Assembly (NCBI RefSeq): GCF_026914185.1
Contig: NC_070558.1
Location: forward strand, 3,410,001-3,474,000
DNA from: Puccinia triticina
Taxonomy: Eukaryota; Basidiomycota; Pucciniomycetes; Pucciniales; Pucciniaceae
DNA length: 64,000 nucleotides
Direction of reading: 5' to 3'
A program made the position numbers and the translations under genes. Below, piece after piece: positions 22,369 through 30,800 of this stretch; within the stretch, counting starts at the first letter, position 1, and each line of letters starts with the position of its first letter. Under the pieces are notes generated by a model. It was not told where the DNA came from. It saw only the letters and a program-made list of their open reading frames with translations, and did not search any database.

Positions 22369-22490
22369 GTAAGTTCCTCTCCAAGTGTGCACCTCCCGGG
22401 TAGTTACTACCGCGATTTTCGAAAACTCTACTTCTTGCCACGCTCGTGAGCACCACGGGAGCGCCTGGTTTGTTTCTCTTTCTCTCTCAG
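22369..22490 (+). repeat. Intron-like cassette 4 (end of pol)
   Basis: 122 nt, GTAAGTTCC...CTCTCTCAG. The pol stop codon TAA lies inside the donor GTAAGT, so splicing would remove the stop and extend Pol into the 3' LTR. It shares GTGTGCACCTCCCGGG, GAAAACTCTAC, GCCAC and CGTGAGC with the other three. It is read in a different phase from cassettes 2 and 3, so conservation is at the nucleotide level. Confidence 0.75.
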
Positions 22491-22557
22491 GGCTTGGATT
22501 TCTTTAGGCACGGTATGGGACGAGCAGTCTAGGGACAGACTGCAAGTCGTGGGTGGA

Positions 22558-23374
22558 TGTGGTGGACAATCTCGTACACGCGGAGGCTCAAGCTTTTTGC
22601 CGCGCATGGCGCGCGCCGGAGGACGTCAAGAGTCAAGACATCAAGGCCTCAAGTTCCCAGCCCTCAAGGCTTCCTCAAGATTCAGTGGCGCGGCGTGGCG
22701 CGCATCCTCAAGGCGTTTCAGGTTTTTCCTTCCTCCTTTCTTTTCTTTGTTTCTGTGTTAGTGGTTTGGTTTTCCTGTTAATTTTCTTTTCATCAAGTGT
22801 TGTCATTTTTCTTTTTCATTCTGCGCGCGTTGGTTAGGGTTTTGGATGAGAAGGGTTGGTTTTTGTTGTTTGTTTTGTGTTCTTTTTTTTTGTTTTGTTT
22901 CTGTTTCTTGTCTTGATGTAGCGCGCGCATGCGCGCTAGGTTGTGATGAGATGTCTGCTACATGTCACCAACTCCAAGGTTTGAGTTCAGTTTGAACTCA
23001 GGCTTTGGAGCGGCATGAACCTACTCTGAACCATAATTTTCAGTCTCTCCATCAAAATCAAAGTTATATACGTCTTGGCAAGCTGTTTGCCCGAAGTTTC
23101 TCCTCCTTTTAAGTTCATTACCCCGCAAACGCCGATCTTCCTCATCTTCTGGTATAGATCACACTTCCGCCGGCAGTATCCCCGGTTTTCTCTCAAAACA
23201 AAATCCGCCGACGCGCATCTCCAGCCGTCGTAAAATCATCCCCCCCCCAACGCTACACTACTCACCGCGCTCCTTTTTTGGCCAATCACCCCGGAGGGCA
23301 TACACATCTCAGGTTCTTTTCTTTCTTTCCCCTCCCCAAACTGCTGCCGGCCTAGCACCGGCCAGAGTTCCTCA
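22558..23374 (+). repeat. Ty3-A 3' LTR
   Basis: Partner of 15128-15944, with one difference seen (A at 23018). The frame read through it from the copia side is not copia sequence. The copia reading resumes directly after it. Confidence 0.95.
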
Positions 23375-23762
23375 GCCGCATAGACACCGATAACATCATC
23401 CAAGGAAAGAGGCGCAGGCAAGCATTCCTAATTGAGATAGACGTGGACCCCAAGAACCACAAGCAGGCCATGAGCGGCCCGGACCGCGCCAACTGGTCGC
23501 GAGCTGAGCGAAAGGAAATCGCCAACATGCTTAAACATCAAGTCTGGACTGTGCGCCAACAACTAAAATCCGATGAGCCAATCCCATCGACCTGGGCGTA
23601 CAGACGGAAGCTCGGCGCCTCAAACGAGGTTATCGAATTCAAAGCGCGAATCTGCGCCCAAGGTTTTTGACAGATTCACAGCAGAAATTTCAACATCATT
23701 TACGCTCCAACCGGCAAGGCGGCATCCCTCCGGCTGCTTATCTCCTTTGCCGTCAACCACGG

Positions 23763-25047
23763 TGTGAGACTCCAAAAGCGGTTTGCACCTCTTATGGCTG
23801 AATTTAGAGAAGGAAGTGAGGGGAAACCCCTGCTTCTCTGAAAGACAAAGACTGACAACACCCCCAGCTAGGCTGGAAGCAAGAAGACAGTGGTCTAGTG
23901 TAGTTGAATACTTTTCTCACAAGTGGCTCACAACGGACTGTGTATTTCAAAATATAAAGCTAGTATTTTATTATGTGGCGGAGAGTGTGAGGGTGACAAT
24001 TTATTTGAATCTTGTGGGGGGAATGATCTCCTTCATTGAGAGCCCCTCCTTATATAGGAAAATGTGAGGCATTTATGCTGGTGGTCTATGTACATGAGGA
24101 GTTTTGGCTGGTGTGCCTTTACAAATGCTGTGCAAATACAGCTATGTACAGTGTGGCAGTGTATACATGAGCAAATTTAGCTGGTGATCTAGTTACAAGT
24201 GTGGCTTACACAGTCCTCTGGTTGCTATGGAGTCTTCTCAAGTGACCTGCACAGCTTTCTGTATTGCTGTGTAGTCTGCTTGATTGACTTGCACAGCCCC
24301 ATGGTTACTATGCCGCTTTATTAATGTGGCTTGTGGTTGCTGGGTTACTGTAATAAGTGGCTTGTGGTTGCTACACAGCTGCATATGAGCAACACTGGGT
24401 CGCTACGCTAACCATAGCGGTTAGCGTAGCGTAGCGCAGCGCAAATGCGCTATTTTTTAGCGTAGTGTTAGCGCAATTGCACGCATATGCGCTAACGCTA
24501 CGCGCACGCGGTGCGCAGCTATTTTAGCTGATAGCGTAGCGTTAGCGCAGATGCGCGCAATTGCGCTAACGCTAAACATGCAGGGCGCAAAAGAGCGCGC
24601 GCTACGCTGCGCTACAGCGCCTTTAGCGGGAAAAAAGGGCTTTTTTTCCGCTAAAAGCGCTGTAGCGCAGCGCAGCGTAGCGTAGCGACTGTAGCGGCGC
24701 GCTAACGCTAACAAAGAATTGGCGCGCTGTTAGCGCCGCTGAAAATTAGCGTAGCGTAGCGGCGCTAACAGCGCGCTAACGCTATGCAAAATAGCCGGGC
24801 GCTTTTTGCCGCTACGCTAACACGTAGCGTAGCGTAGCGACCCAGTGTTGATATGAGGCTGGCTGGTTGCTACGCAGCCACATATATATGTAAAAGGGTA
24901 GTATGTAAGCTATATACATGCAGTTTTGTAAAACTGTGTATGTAAACTGAAGGGAGTGTGTGTATCAAAAGATGGTGTAATGTAACACTACATATGTAAA
25001 CTAGAAATTTTTGAATTTTTCCATCCAGAACTAAAGCGTCTACCACA
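23763..25047 (+). mobile_element. Solo LTR inserted in the copia RT
   Basis: 1,285 bp beginning TGTGAGACTCC and ending GTCTACCACA (inverted TGTG.../...CACA), flanked by ACGG on both sides (23759-23762 and 25048-25051). The interrupted RT reads on across the junction (NHG before, KIHQLDV after). No internal genes, so it is a solo LTR from an element not otherwise present here. It contains the foldback element at 24390-24850. Confidence 0.8.
24390..24850. mobile_element. Foldback MITE made of GCGTAGCG/CGCTACGC repeats
   Basis: 461 bp with terminal inverted repeats CAACACTGGGTCGCTACGCT, flanked by the 7-bp direct repeat ATATGAG (24383-24389 and 24851-24857). The interior consists almost wholly of TAGCGTAGCG, GCGCTAAC and TTAGCG motifs in both orientations. 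The duplication length suggests a hAT-like origin (normally 8 bp). No coding capacity. Confidence 0.75.
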
Positions 25048-26324
25048 ACGGTATGAAGATTCACCAGCTTGATGTCCGGAGCGCGTTCCTCACGTGCCCG
25101 CTGGAGGAGACAGTCACTCTACTGCCTCCTCAGGGTTATGAATGCCCCCCTAACTCGGTACTTCACCTAAAGAAAGCCATCTATGGCTTGCGCCAAGCTC
25201 CGCTTGTCTGGTACAAGCAACTGACGACATATCTCAAGTCCCTTGGGTTCAATATCTCCGTCTCGGATCCATGCGTGTTCTGGAGAAATGAAGCAGCCAA
25301 CAGGCCTGCCACTTGGCTGTTTGCTCATGTGGACGACATCATCATAATAAGCCATCAACCAGAAATCTTCCGGAGTGAGATGGAAAAAGAATTCGAAATC
25401 AAATACCCTGGCGACGCTGAGTTTCTCCTTGGAATGAATATCGACCGCTTTCACGGCGGCCTTCAGATCAACCAGACGCAGTACGTCGAGCGGAAGCTAG
25501 TTGAATACGGACTCGACAGGGAGCATCCGGCTTCGTGCCCACTCAATCCCAGAGAGAGACTCTCCAAAGCAACCGCACACGAGATTGATACATTGAAAAA
25601 GCTCAACATCAACTACCGGGGACTTGTAGGATCACTCAACTACCTCAGTATCCTGACTCGACCCGACATCTCACTCGCGGTTAGCCAGCTCTCCCAATAC
25701 CTGGAGGAACCAGGGATCAAGCACTACCAGGCCGCGGTGCAGGTCTTCCGCTACTTGTCAGGCACTAGACAAGTCGGGCTAACCTTTCAGCGCTCAGAAT
25801 CAGCTCGACTAAAAGCATTCTCTGATGCGGACTGGGGTAATTGCCCAGACACCAGGCGCTCCACCACCGGCTTTGTGGTCACGGCGGGCTCTCACTTACT
25901 CAACTGGAAATCCAGCAAGCAGCCCACAGTTTCCCTCTCAACAGCGGAGGCCGAGTACAAGGCGCTATCCGATCTAGGAAGGGATCTAGCCTGGTTCGCT
26001 AGCCTCATTGGCGAAATTGGTCTGCAAAACTCGGTTGATAACATTGATGTAGCCGTAGACAACAAAGGTGCTATTGATCTCGCCAACAGCAAGACCTCTC
26101 AAAACAGCTTCAGGACGAAGCACATGAACATTCGCCTTCACTTCGTGCGGGAATTAATTCTCTTCAAGACAATCAAGCTCAGATACGTCAAGACGAGCGC
26201 CAACGCTGCCGACTTCCTCACGAAACCCCTCGGAAGATCTGTCATTCGCCGATCCCTCGCCCAAATTGGAGTCATCCAAATCTCAGAAGCTACTTCGAAT
26301 CTCACGACTTGAAGTATGCGAGGC

Positions 26325-27086
26325 TGTAGGAATACAGACCAAGTCCACCCGCAGCAACCGCTAAGGAAGCTCGCGCGGATAGCCCGAGGCGCAAGCCCAA
26401 GCCCAGCTGCAAAGGAAGGTAAGCCCTTCCGCAGTCCAGACCCCAGACCCCCAGACCCTAGCCCTAACCATGGAAGCTAACGCCAAAGTATTGCTTGACG
26501 ATTACAGTAGCAAACCAGACCAGAACCTTATCAGTCCCAGCCCAAAGACAAGCACAGCACAAGCACAGAACCTTGTACGTCCCGAGAGCAAGCGCCAAGC
26601 AGACTTAAACCCTAAGGCTAACTTGAGCGCGTTCCTTCGTAGAACTCTTGCGGATCGACTTGGACCCAAGAACCAGCCAGATCTACTGGCCAGACTGTCG
26701 GAAGCTAATGCTACCCGTAAGTGCAGACACAACAGACCAAGAACAAACAAAAGACACAAAAGAAAACTAAAACAGCATCTTAATTGAATGACCAACAGAA
26801 ACAGACGCATCTCAGGCGTTCAGACAGGATAAGACGAAGTTACTACGATAACTCGGCTTAGACCCGACTTTTCACCGCACGCACAAACGTCAACCGGCAA
26901 AGCCTGCGCTAAGCGCACAACTTCCTTTCTCACTCTCAAGACATAGATCCCGGGCACGTTCTGCCCTGCTTTCAGGTACATGATCGTGCCGCTGTCCCTC
27001 TACTCAAATCTCTCTAGTCAGATCACTATACATGTACATAGTTATCTAACAAGCAATACAATCTTTCAGTTGCTTGGATTCTTTTA
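26325..27086 (+). repeat. Copia 3' LTR
   Basis: 762 bp, partner of 11689-12450. It retains CpG at most sites where the 5' LTR has TG or CA, and so is the less mutated copy. Confidence 0.92.
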
Positions 27087-27124
27087 CAATACTGCACTTA
27101 AAAAAAAAAAAAAAAAAAAAAAAA
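27087..27124 (+). other. LINE 3' end and poly(A) tail
   Basis: CAATACTGCACTT followed by about 25 A residues, then the right target-site duplication. It is the true 3' terminus of the LINE that begins near 4815. Confidence 0.85.
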
Positions 27125-27136
27125 AGCGCTGAGGCT
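27125..27136. repeat. Right target-site duplication of the LINE
   Basis: AGCGCTGAGGCT, identical to 4803-4814. The first A may belong to the poly(A) tail, leaving 11 unambiguous bases. Confidence 0.85.
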
Positions 27137-27753
27137 GTGGTTTGAGGCGGGTGGGAAGCGGAAATTACAGGGAAATTTTGGGTCAGACCAAAATATGAAT
27201 GGAGCGTCAACTCTGGTCTTCAAGTTTATGATGCTTGGTGGGATGCCAAACAGAGACATGAGATATCGTCATTTCCCCTGTCCCCCCAAAAATAATCTGC
27301 ATATTTGCTTATTATGCTCCCACATTTTCAGGGCCGGCCAAACGGAGCCCAAGTACCACGAGGTGTCTTCGAAGGAGGGACTCCGGACAAAGGTGAAGGA
27401 TATCTCAGTTGTCATTGTATTTGTAACTAATTTGACATGTTATTTCATCGTTTTTTGCTTGTCTAGAATTTATGATAGCTGGAAGTGTTAGTTTGTCTTC
27501 TTGACTTTTCTTATATATTATCATCTATCTATATTATTCTAGTATCGGCAATTCATCATGACAACGTTATCCAACCAGCTTCTTCACTTTCTGAGCAAGC
27601 AATCACCAAGCAAGAAACAAACAAGAAGTTCATCAAACATTGTAAAAAAGGTACCATCACAAGTTGCAGAAAAACTACTGACACCCATGGGATGGGGTAT
27701 ATCGGCATATGTACTGCGCGGAAGTGTGAGATGAAAAAGATGAGACACGGAGA
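27137..27753. other. Gap between LINE and FPP synthase gene
   Basis: It holds the 3' flank of the FPP synthase gene on the minus strand. On the plus strand, an exon-like GC-rich stretch lies between a TTTTCAG acceptor (near 27332) and a GTGAAGG donor (near 27391). No protein family is recognised in it, and it may be a fragment of an unrelated gene. Confidence 0.4.
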
Positions 27754-29472
27754 TTATTTGATTCGTCTGTAAATTTTAGCTAAGAAGGCGCGAAAGAGTT
27801 CCTTTTTGAGGCCTAGACTTTCGTCGATCTGATCGATTAAGTCATTCAGTTTTATGAAAGATTCTTCTTCGTATTCAGTGAATCTCTTTGTTAGATTCAC
27901 TTCCTTGGATTCAAAGATTTCCTTGATTTTTGCTTCACTCGTCTTATCTTTTCGTCCGTAATTTGACTGTTTTCGGTGTAATTATTTTGCGTTCATGGCG
28001 AAAGAGTGTCGATGCATCGAGGAAAAGTTAAGTATCAAGTCTTGTATTTGTTTTCTGGGTAAAATGAAATCGGATGTCAAGCTCACCTCCAAAATCTTCC
28101 GCTGTTCTGGGGTGCAGTTCTTCAGAGCGACATTGATATTCCAAGAGCATTTATTATCCACGATGTCTGTCCCGACCTTTCCAATGACTTGAGCGTCACC
28201 ATAACAATCTAAGTAGTCATCCTGGACTTGAAAGTATTCGCCAAGTGGCAAGAGAATATCCATCGCTTGTTTGTAAAGGTCAATCGAAGGACTATCGTTC
28301 GATCCTGGATCCGAAGGGGACGTGATTCCATGTAGTCTCATTGCCAGTGCCACTGGCAAGTAAAACGAATAGAATGAGGTTTTGTAAACTACGATGAGAT
28401 GGTGTCTAAAGCAAGGCAAATAAGCTTTCCAGACAGTTTGAGTACATCACTAGGACGAGAAGAGGACTAGATCACGCACTTCTCTATCGAAAACTTTGAT
28501 AAATCAACGGAATCTTCAGGAGCTGTTAACAGATCGACTAGTTGACCCAATTCGGTTTGATAGGTGGTCTGAAGAAAAGGGTCAGCAAATCAAGTTAGTA
28601 GTCAGAAGGGCAAGAAATGCTTTTACAGAAGATTGCACATCAATGGATGAATGAAAGCGTACATCATGGAATAATTCGAGGAGGTTGACATATGCCGGGT
28701 GGTTGCGGAAGTGCTTCTTGAGCAAAACGTAGATTGAAGCTTCCAGCATGAAGGAGTCATTGATCGCAATGTTCCCAACTTTGGGCTGAGGGGTTGAGGT
28801 AAAAAGCAAGAAAATCAAGGTGTCAATGATGAATCCGAATCCGTATTTTGCCAAGTTACATGTGACTGAACTGCTTTGTACCAGCACGGTTGTCCTCTTC
28901 GTGTCAAGCTGTGGTCCATCATGTCATCGGCCACCAGGAAATAAGCTTGAAGCTGACACGCAAAATTATTTTGTTTTTCATGCGAAAAAAAAATGAGTCA
29001 GCTATTAGATGATCGAAAACAGAAACATAATTTTCCGTATTATAGTAAGTGAGAAGGATAGGAGGGGGGATTACCAGCTCAACACACCATCCTAAGACGG
29101 CAGCTGAATGGTATTCTTTTGGGTCGAGCTCGCGACCTTTCAGAATTTGAAGGGTATCCACCACTGATGTTCCTCGATTTAATTTGCCACCAGGGGTGTT
29201 ATATTCCAAGTTCTACGAGTGCAATGTGTGAGCGTTAGTTTCTGGTGTAGGTCTCAAATGGATTGGATTCGAAGGATGCAAAACGGGCGAGTCTGGATAG
29301 CCAGATGTGATTAGGAAAAGGGTTGACGGGAAGAAGTACATACTGCTTCGAACCAATCTAAGGCATCCGAGGGTAAATTTTCAGCCTGGGCTGACTCGAT
29401 CACATCTTTCTTGACCTGCGGCCAGAATTGCAAGAAACGGTCCCGAGGAGAAGAAGCAGAATGGCCATTCAT
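27754..29472 (-). CDS. ERG20: Farnesyl diphosphate synthase, seven exons
   Basis: Catalyses IPP plus DMAPP to GPP and then FPP, feeding sterols, dolichol, ubiquinone and prenylation. Exons (minus strand): 29472-29344, 29212-29075, 28952-28872, 28785-28663, 28568-28480, 28405-28087 and 27966-27754. They join in phase to 363 residues ending KIYRRIK, close to the yeast enzyme. First aspartate-rich motif DDMMD in exon 3, preceded by Tyr-Phe at positions -5/-4, the aromatic pair that sets C15 chain length. Second motif DDYLD in exon 6, followed by GTDI.DNKCSW. The ATG at 29472 opens a conserved N-terminus (RFLQFWPQV). Introns are short GT-AG; one donor (GTTCAG after exon 3) is weak. No disrupting change was seen, so the gene is probably functional. 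It lies between the nested LINE and the chromovirus. Confidence 0.95.
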
Positions 29473-30319
29473 CTTGAGGTATTACGATTGCGCCGAGCGA
29501 GTTCGATCGAGATGGGGCAAGAATCCGGAGAGGACAGCTCGAGTGGTTGAAGAAGAATCAAGATGACAGAGGGCCTGCCGTCTGGGATTTGCCAGATCTC
29601 GCTTGAACACGGCTAAAGGCTAACTTTAACTTACACTATTTAGCAAACCGTGAACACTCGCAGCAGCATCCAAGCTGGGTTGAGCCAGGTGGGTTGAGCA
29701 CACCCGAAATTGCCCCAAACAATGAAATCTGGTGGGGTTTTTTTAACCATTCATGACTTTCTGTCACCAAGCCATTCGTAACGAAAGGATTGACTCCGCG
29801 GCCGCCTCTCGTGCTCACCTTTGAAAATCTGGAGCTACTTTGTACATAGATGTACCAGCATGGTTTTTCGACAACCACCGGAAAAATCCACAGAAAGCAA
29901 AACACTTCATCGCATGTGGTATATTTACCTCCCTCCTGATTACGCTCAAGGGACCTAATTCTTAATTTTACAGTACGCCATATCTCAACAATTCAAACCT
30001 GCCTTTCCTTGTTACATAGCGTCATCAATTCCCCATAGCATAAGCATTGAATCTCTTTCAAGTCTGCATACCCTAATAAAAGTCTTCCATCCTTTACTCC
30101 GGAACTGCTGCAAAGGAGGGCTTGGCCTGGAATAGTTATATCAGTAGCAGCCTGGCTCCTAAGCTATATTTTGATGATCAGCCAGCAGTTGTGCTGATGT
30201 CAAACATCATGTGGGCATCCTCAACCTGGCAGGAGTTCCAAGCTATGTAGCTTAACTATATATCCTCTCAAACAGAGGGTCCAGGCGACCCCACCCGGAG
30301 GGCACTGCATAGGAGAGGC
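29473..30319. other. Upstream region of the FPP synthase gene
   Basis: About 850 bp containing the putative promoter of the minus-strand FPP synthase gene. AT-rich near 29930-30060. No gene, TATA element at a convincing distance or repeat end was recognised. It ends at GTATG (30320-30324), the left target duplication of the chromovirus. Confidence 0.5.
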
Positions 30320-30324
30320 GTATG

Positions 30325-30784
30325 TGTGAGCCTGAGGTATTAGAGTTTTTCGGGGAACCGGGGATAACGGAAAACTACAGACGAGCTACCAGAATTTCCG
30401 GACCTATTTCCAAGGTCTAATATCCTTTCACAAGGTAACTTTGAAGATGTTTTGGGATTAGGCTTTGCGCGGTTGTGAGGTGGTTTGATTTGTGAATGAG
30501 TTTAGATTTCAAGTTTTTGAAGAAGGCAATGATACAAAGATTTTGCCACGAGGAAAGGAGCTTCCTGGTGGCTACAAAGACTTATTTATAATCTAACAAC
30601 CAGCAAGGAAATTTCCAGAAATGACTACAAAGCAAGGAGGATCATGAAAAACAGAAAGAAAAGGAAAAATAAGGAAAATTCCTCGAACAAGAGCGGCATG
30701 TTTCTCAAATGTTCATTGTCGAGAATGTCTTCAATGATCCTGGGAAACTTAAACAGAATAAACTTCAGTCATCTGTTTGTTACA
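30325..30784 (-). repeat. Ty3-B 3' LTR
   Basis: 460 bp, ends TGTGAGCCTGAGG and GTTTGTTACA. Downstream LTR in element orientation, partner of 37064-37523. Confidence 0.93.
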
Positions 30785-30800
30785 AAACGTGCCTGACCTA

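Larger units (their letters stand above)
18485..22372 (+). pseudogene. Ty3-A Pol: RT, RNase H, integrase; one TGA, active-site Asn
   Basis: One frame from at least 18485 to TAA at 22370-22372, broken by TGA at 19835-19837 in GKI*VVHDL, where the related element at the window end has Arg. The N-terminal part runs through intron-like cassettes 2 and 3 and five LRDExKL repeats. The RT follows KIKPVNQPMP (19367). The YxDD box reads FIND (AAT at 20144-20146), so the first catalytic Asp is Asn. The RNase H (AVDSS...) and the integrase follow: an HHCC finger (HRG...C..C), catalytic D (LDAVHLK), D (STDGGSEF) and E (GMVERGH). The true start codon is unclear. The protein would copy and integrate the element, but this copy cannot. 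Confidence 0.88.
15128..23374 (+). mobile_element. Ty3-A: young Ty3 element inside the copia
   Basis: Two 817-bp LTRs (15128-15944 and 22558-23374), both TG...CA, differ by eye at one position (15588 G, 23018 A), so this is the youngest insertion in the nest. Internal parts are a 50-nt tRNA-Tyr-derived primer-binding tract, gag-protease (16228-18369), a roughly 1-kb inter-ORF region with two intron-like cassettes, and pol (to 22372). The flanks are AGCGG and, if the LTR is taken one base shorter, AGCCG, a target duplication with one mismatch. A TGA in pol and an Asn in the RT active site make it inactive. It is closely related in pol to the minus-strand element at the window end. Confidence 0.93.
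23374..26312 (+). pseudogene. Copia RT-RNase H part, interrupted
   Basis: Continuation of the copia polyprotein after Ty3-A: the linker, then the RT N-terminus (23443-23670), TGA at 23668-23670 in the AQGF* motif, more RT to 23762, a solo LTR insertion (23763-25047), and the rest from 25048. RT motifs are HQLDVRSAFL, the LRQAPLVWY region and HVDD (active-site aspartates intact). The RNase H has SDADW, STAEAEY and DNKGA, and the end is ADFLTKPLG, the usual copia C-terminus, with a TGA stop at 26310-26312. All landmarks of a complete copia pol are present, but two insertions and one nonsense codon silence it. Confidence 0.9.
11689..27086 (+). mobile_element. Ty1/copia retrotransposon with nested insertions
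   Basis: Two 762-bp LTRs (11689-12450 and 26325-27086) differ at 11 positions by eye (1.4%). Between them lie a primer-binding site, a gag-protease-integrase frame (12513 to about 15122) and the RT-RNase H part (23374-26312). A Ty3 element (15128-23374) splits the polyprotein between integrase and RT, and a solo LTR (23763-25047) splits the RT. One further nonsense codon (TGA, 23668-23670) occurs. The order integrase before RT identifies the Ty1/copia class. It inserted near the 3' end of the LINE. Confidence 0.92.
4815..27124 (+). mobile_element. Full-length Tad1/I-like LINE, split by nested insertions
   Basis: A non-LTR retrotransposon with a CCHC-knuckle ORF1 (6299-7654), an ORF2 encoding endonuclease, reverse transcriptase and RNase H (7647-11465), a 3' UTR and a poly(A) tail (about 27100-27124). 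It is bounded by a 12-bp target duplication. Subtracting the CACCA-ended element in its leader and the copia insertion near its tail leaves about 5.6 kb, a normal full length for this class. The copia interrupts the 3' UTR: 11466-11688 continues at 27087. ORF2 carries three in-frame TGA codons, so the copy is dead. Assignment to Tad1/I rests on domain order, not on a tree. Confidence 0.9.
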
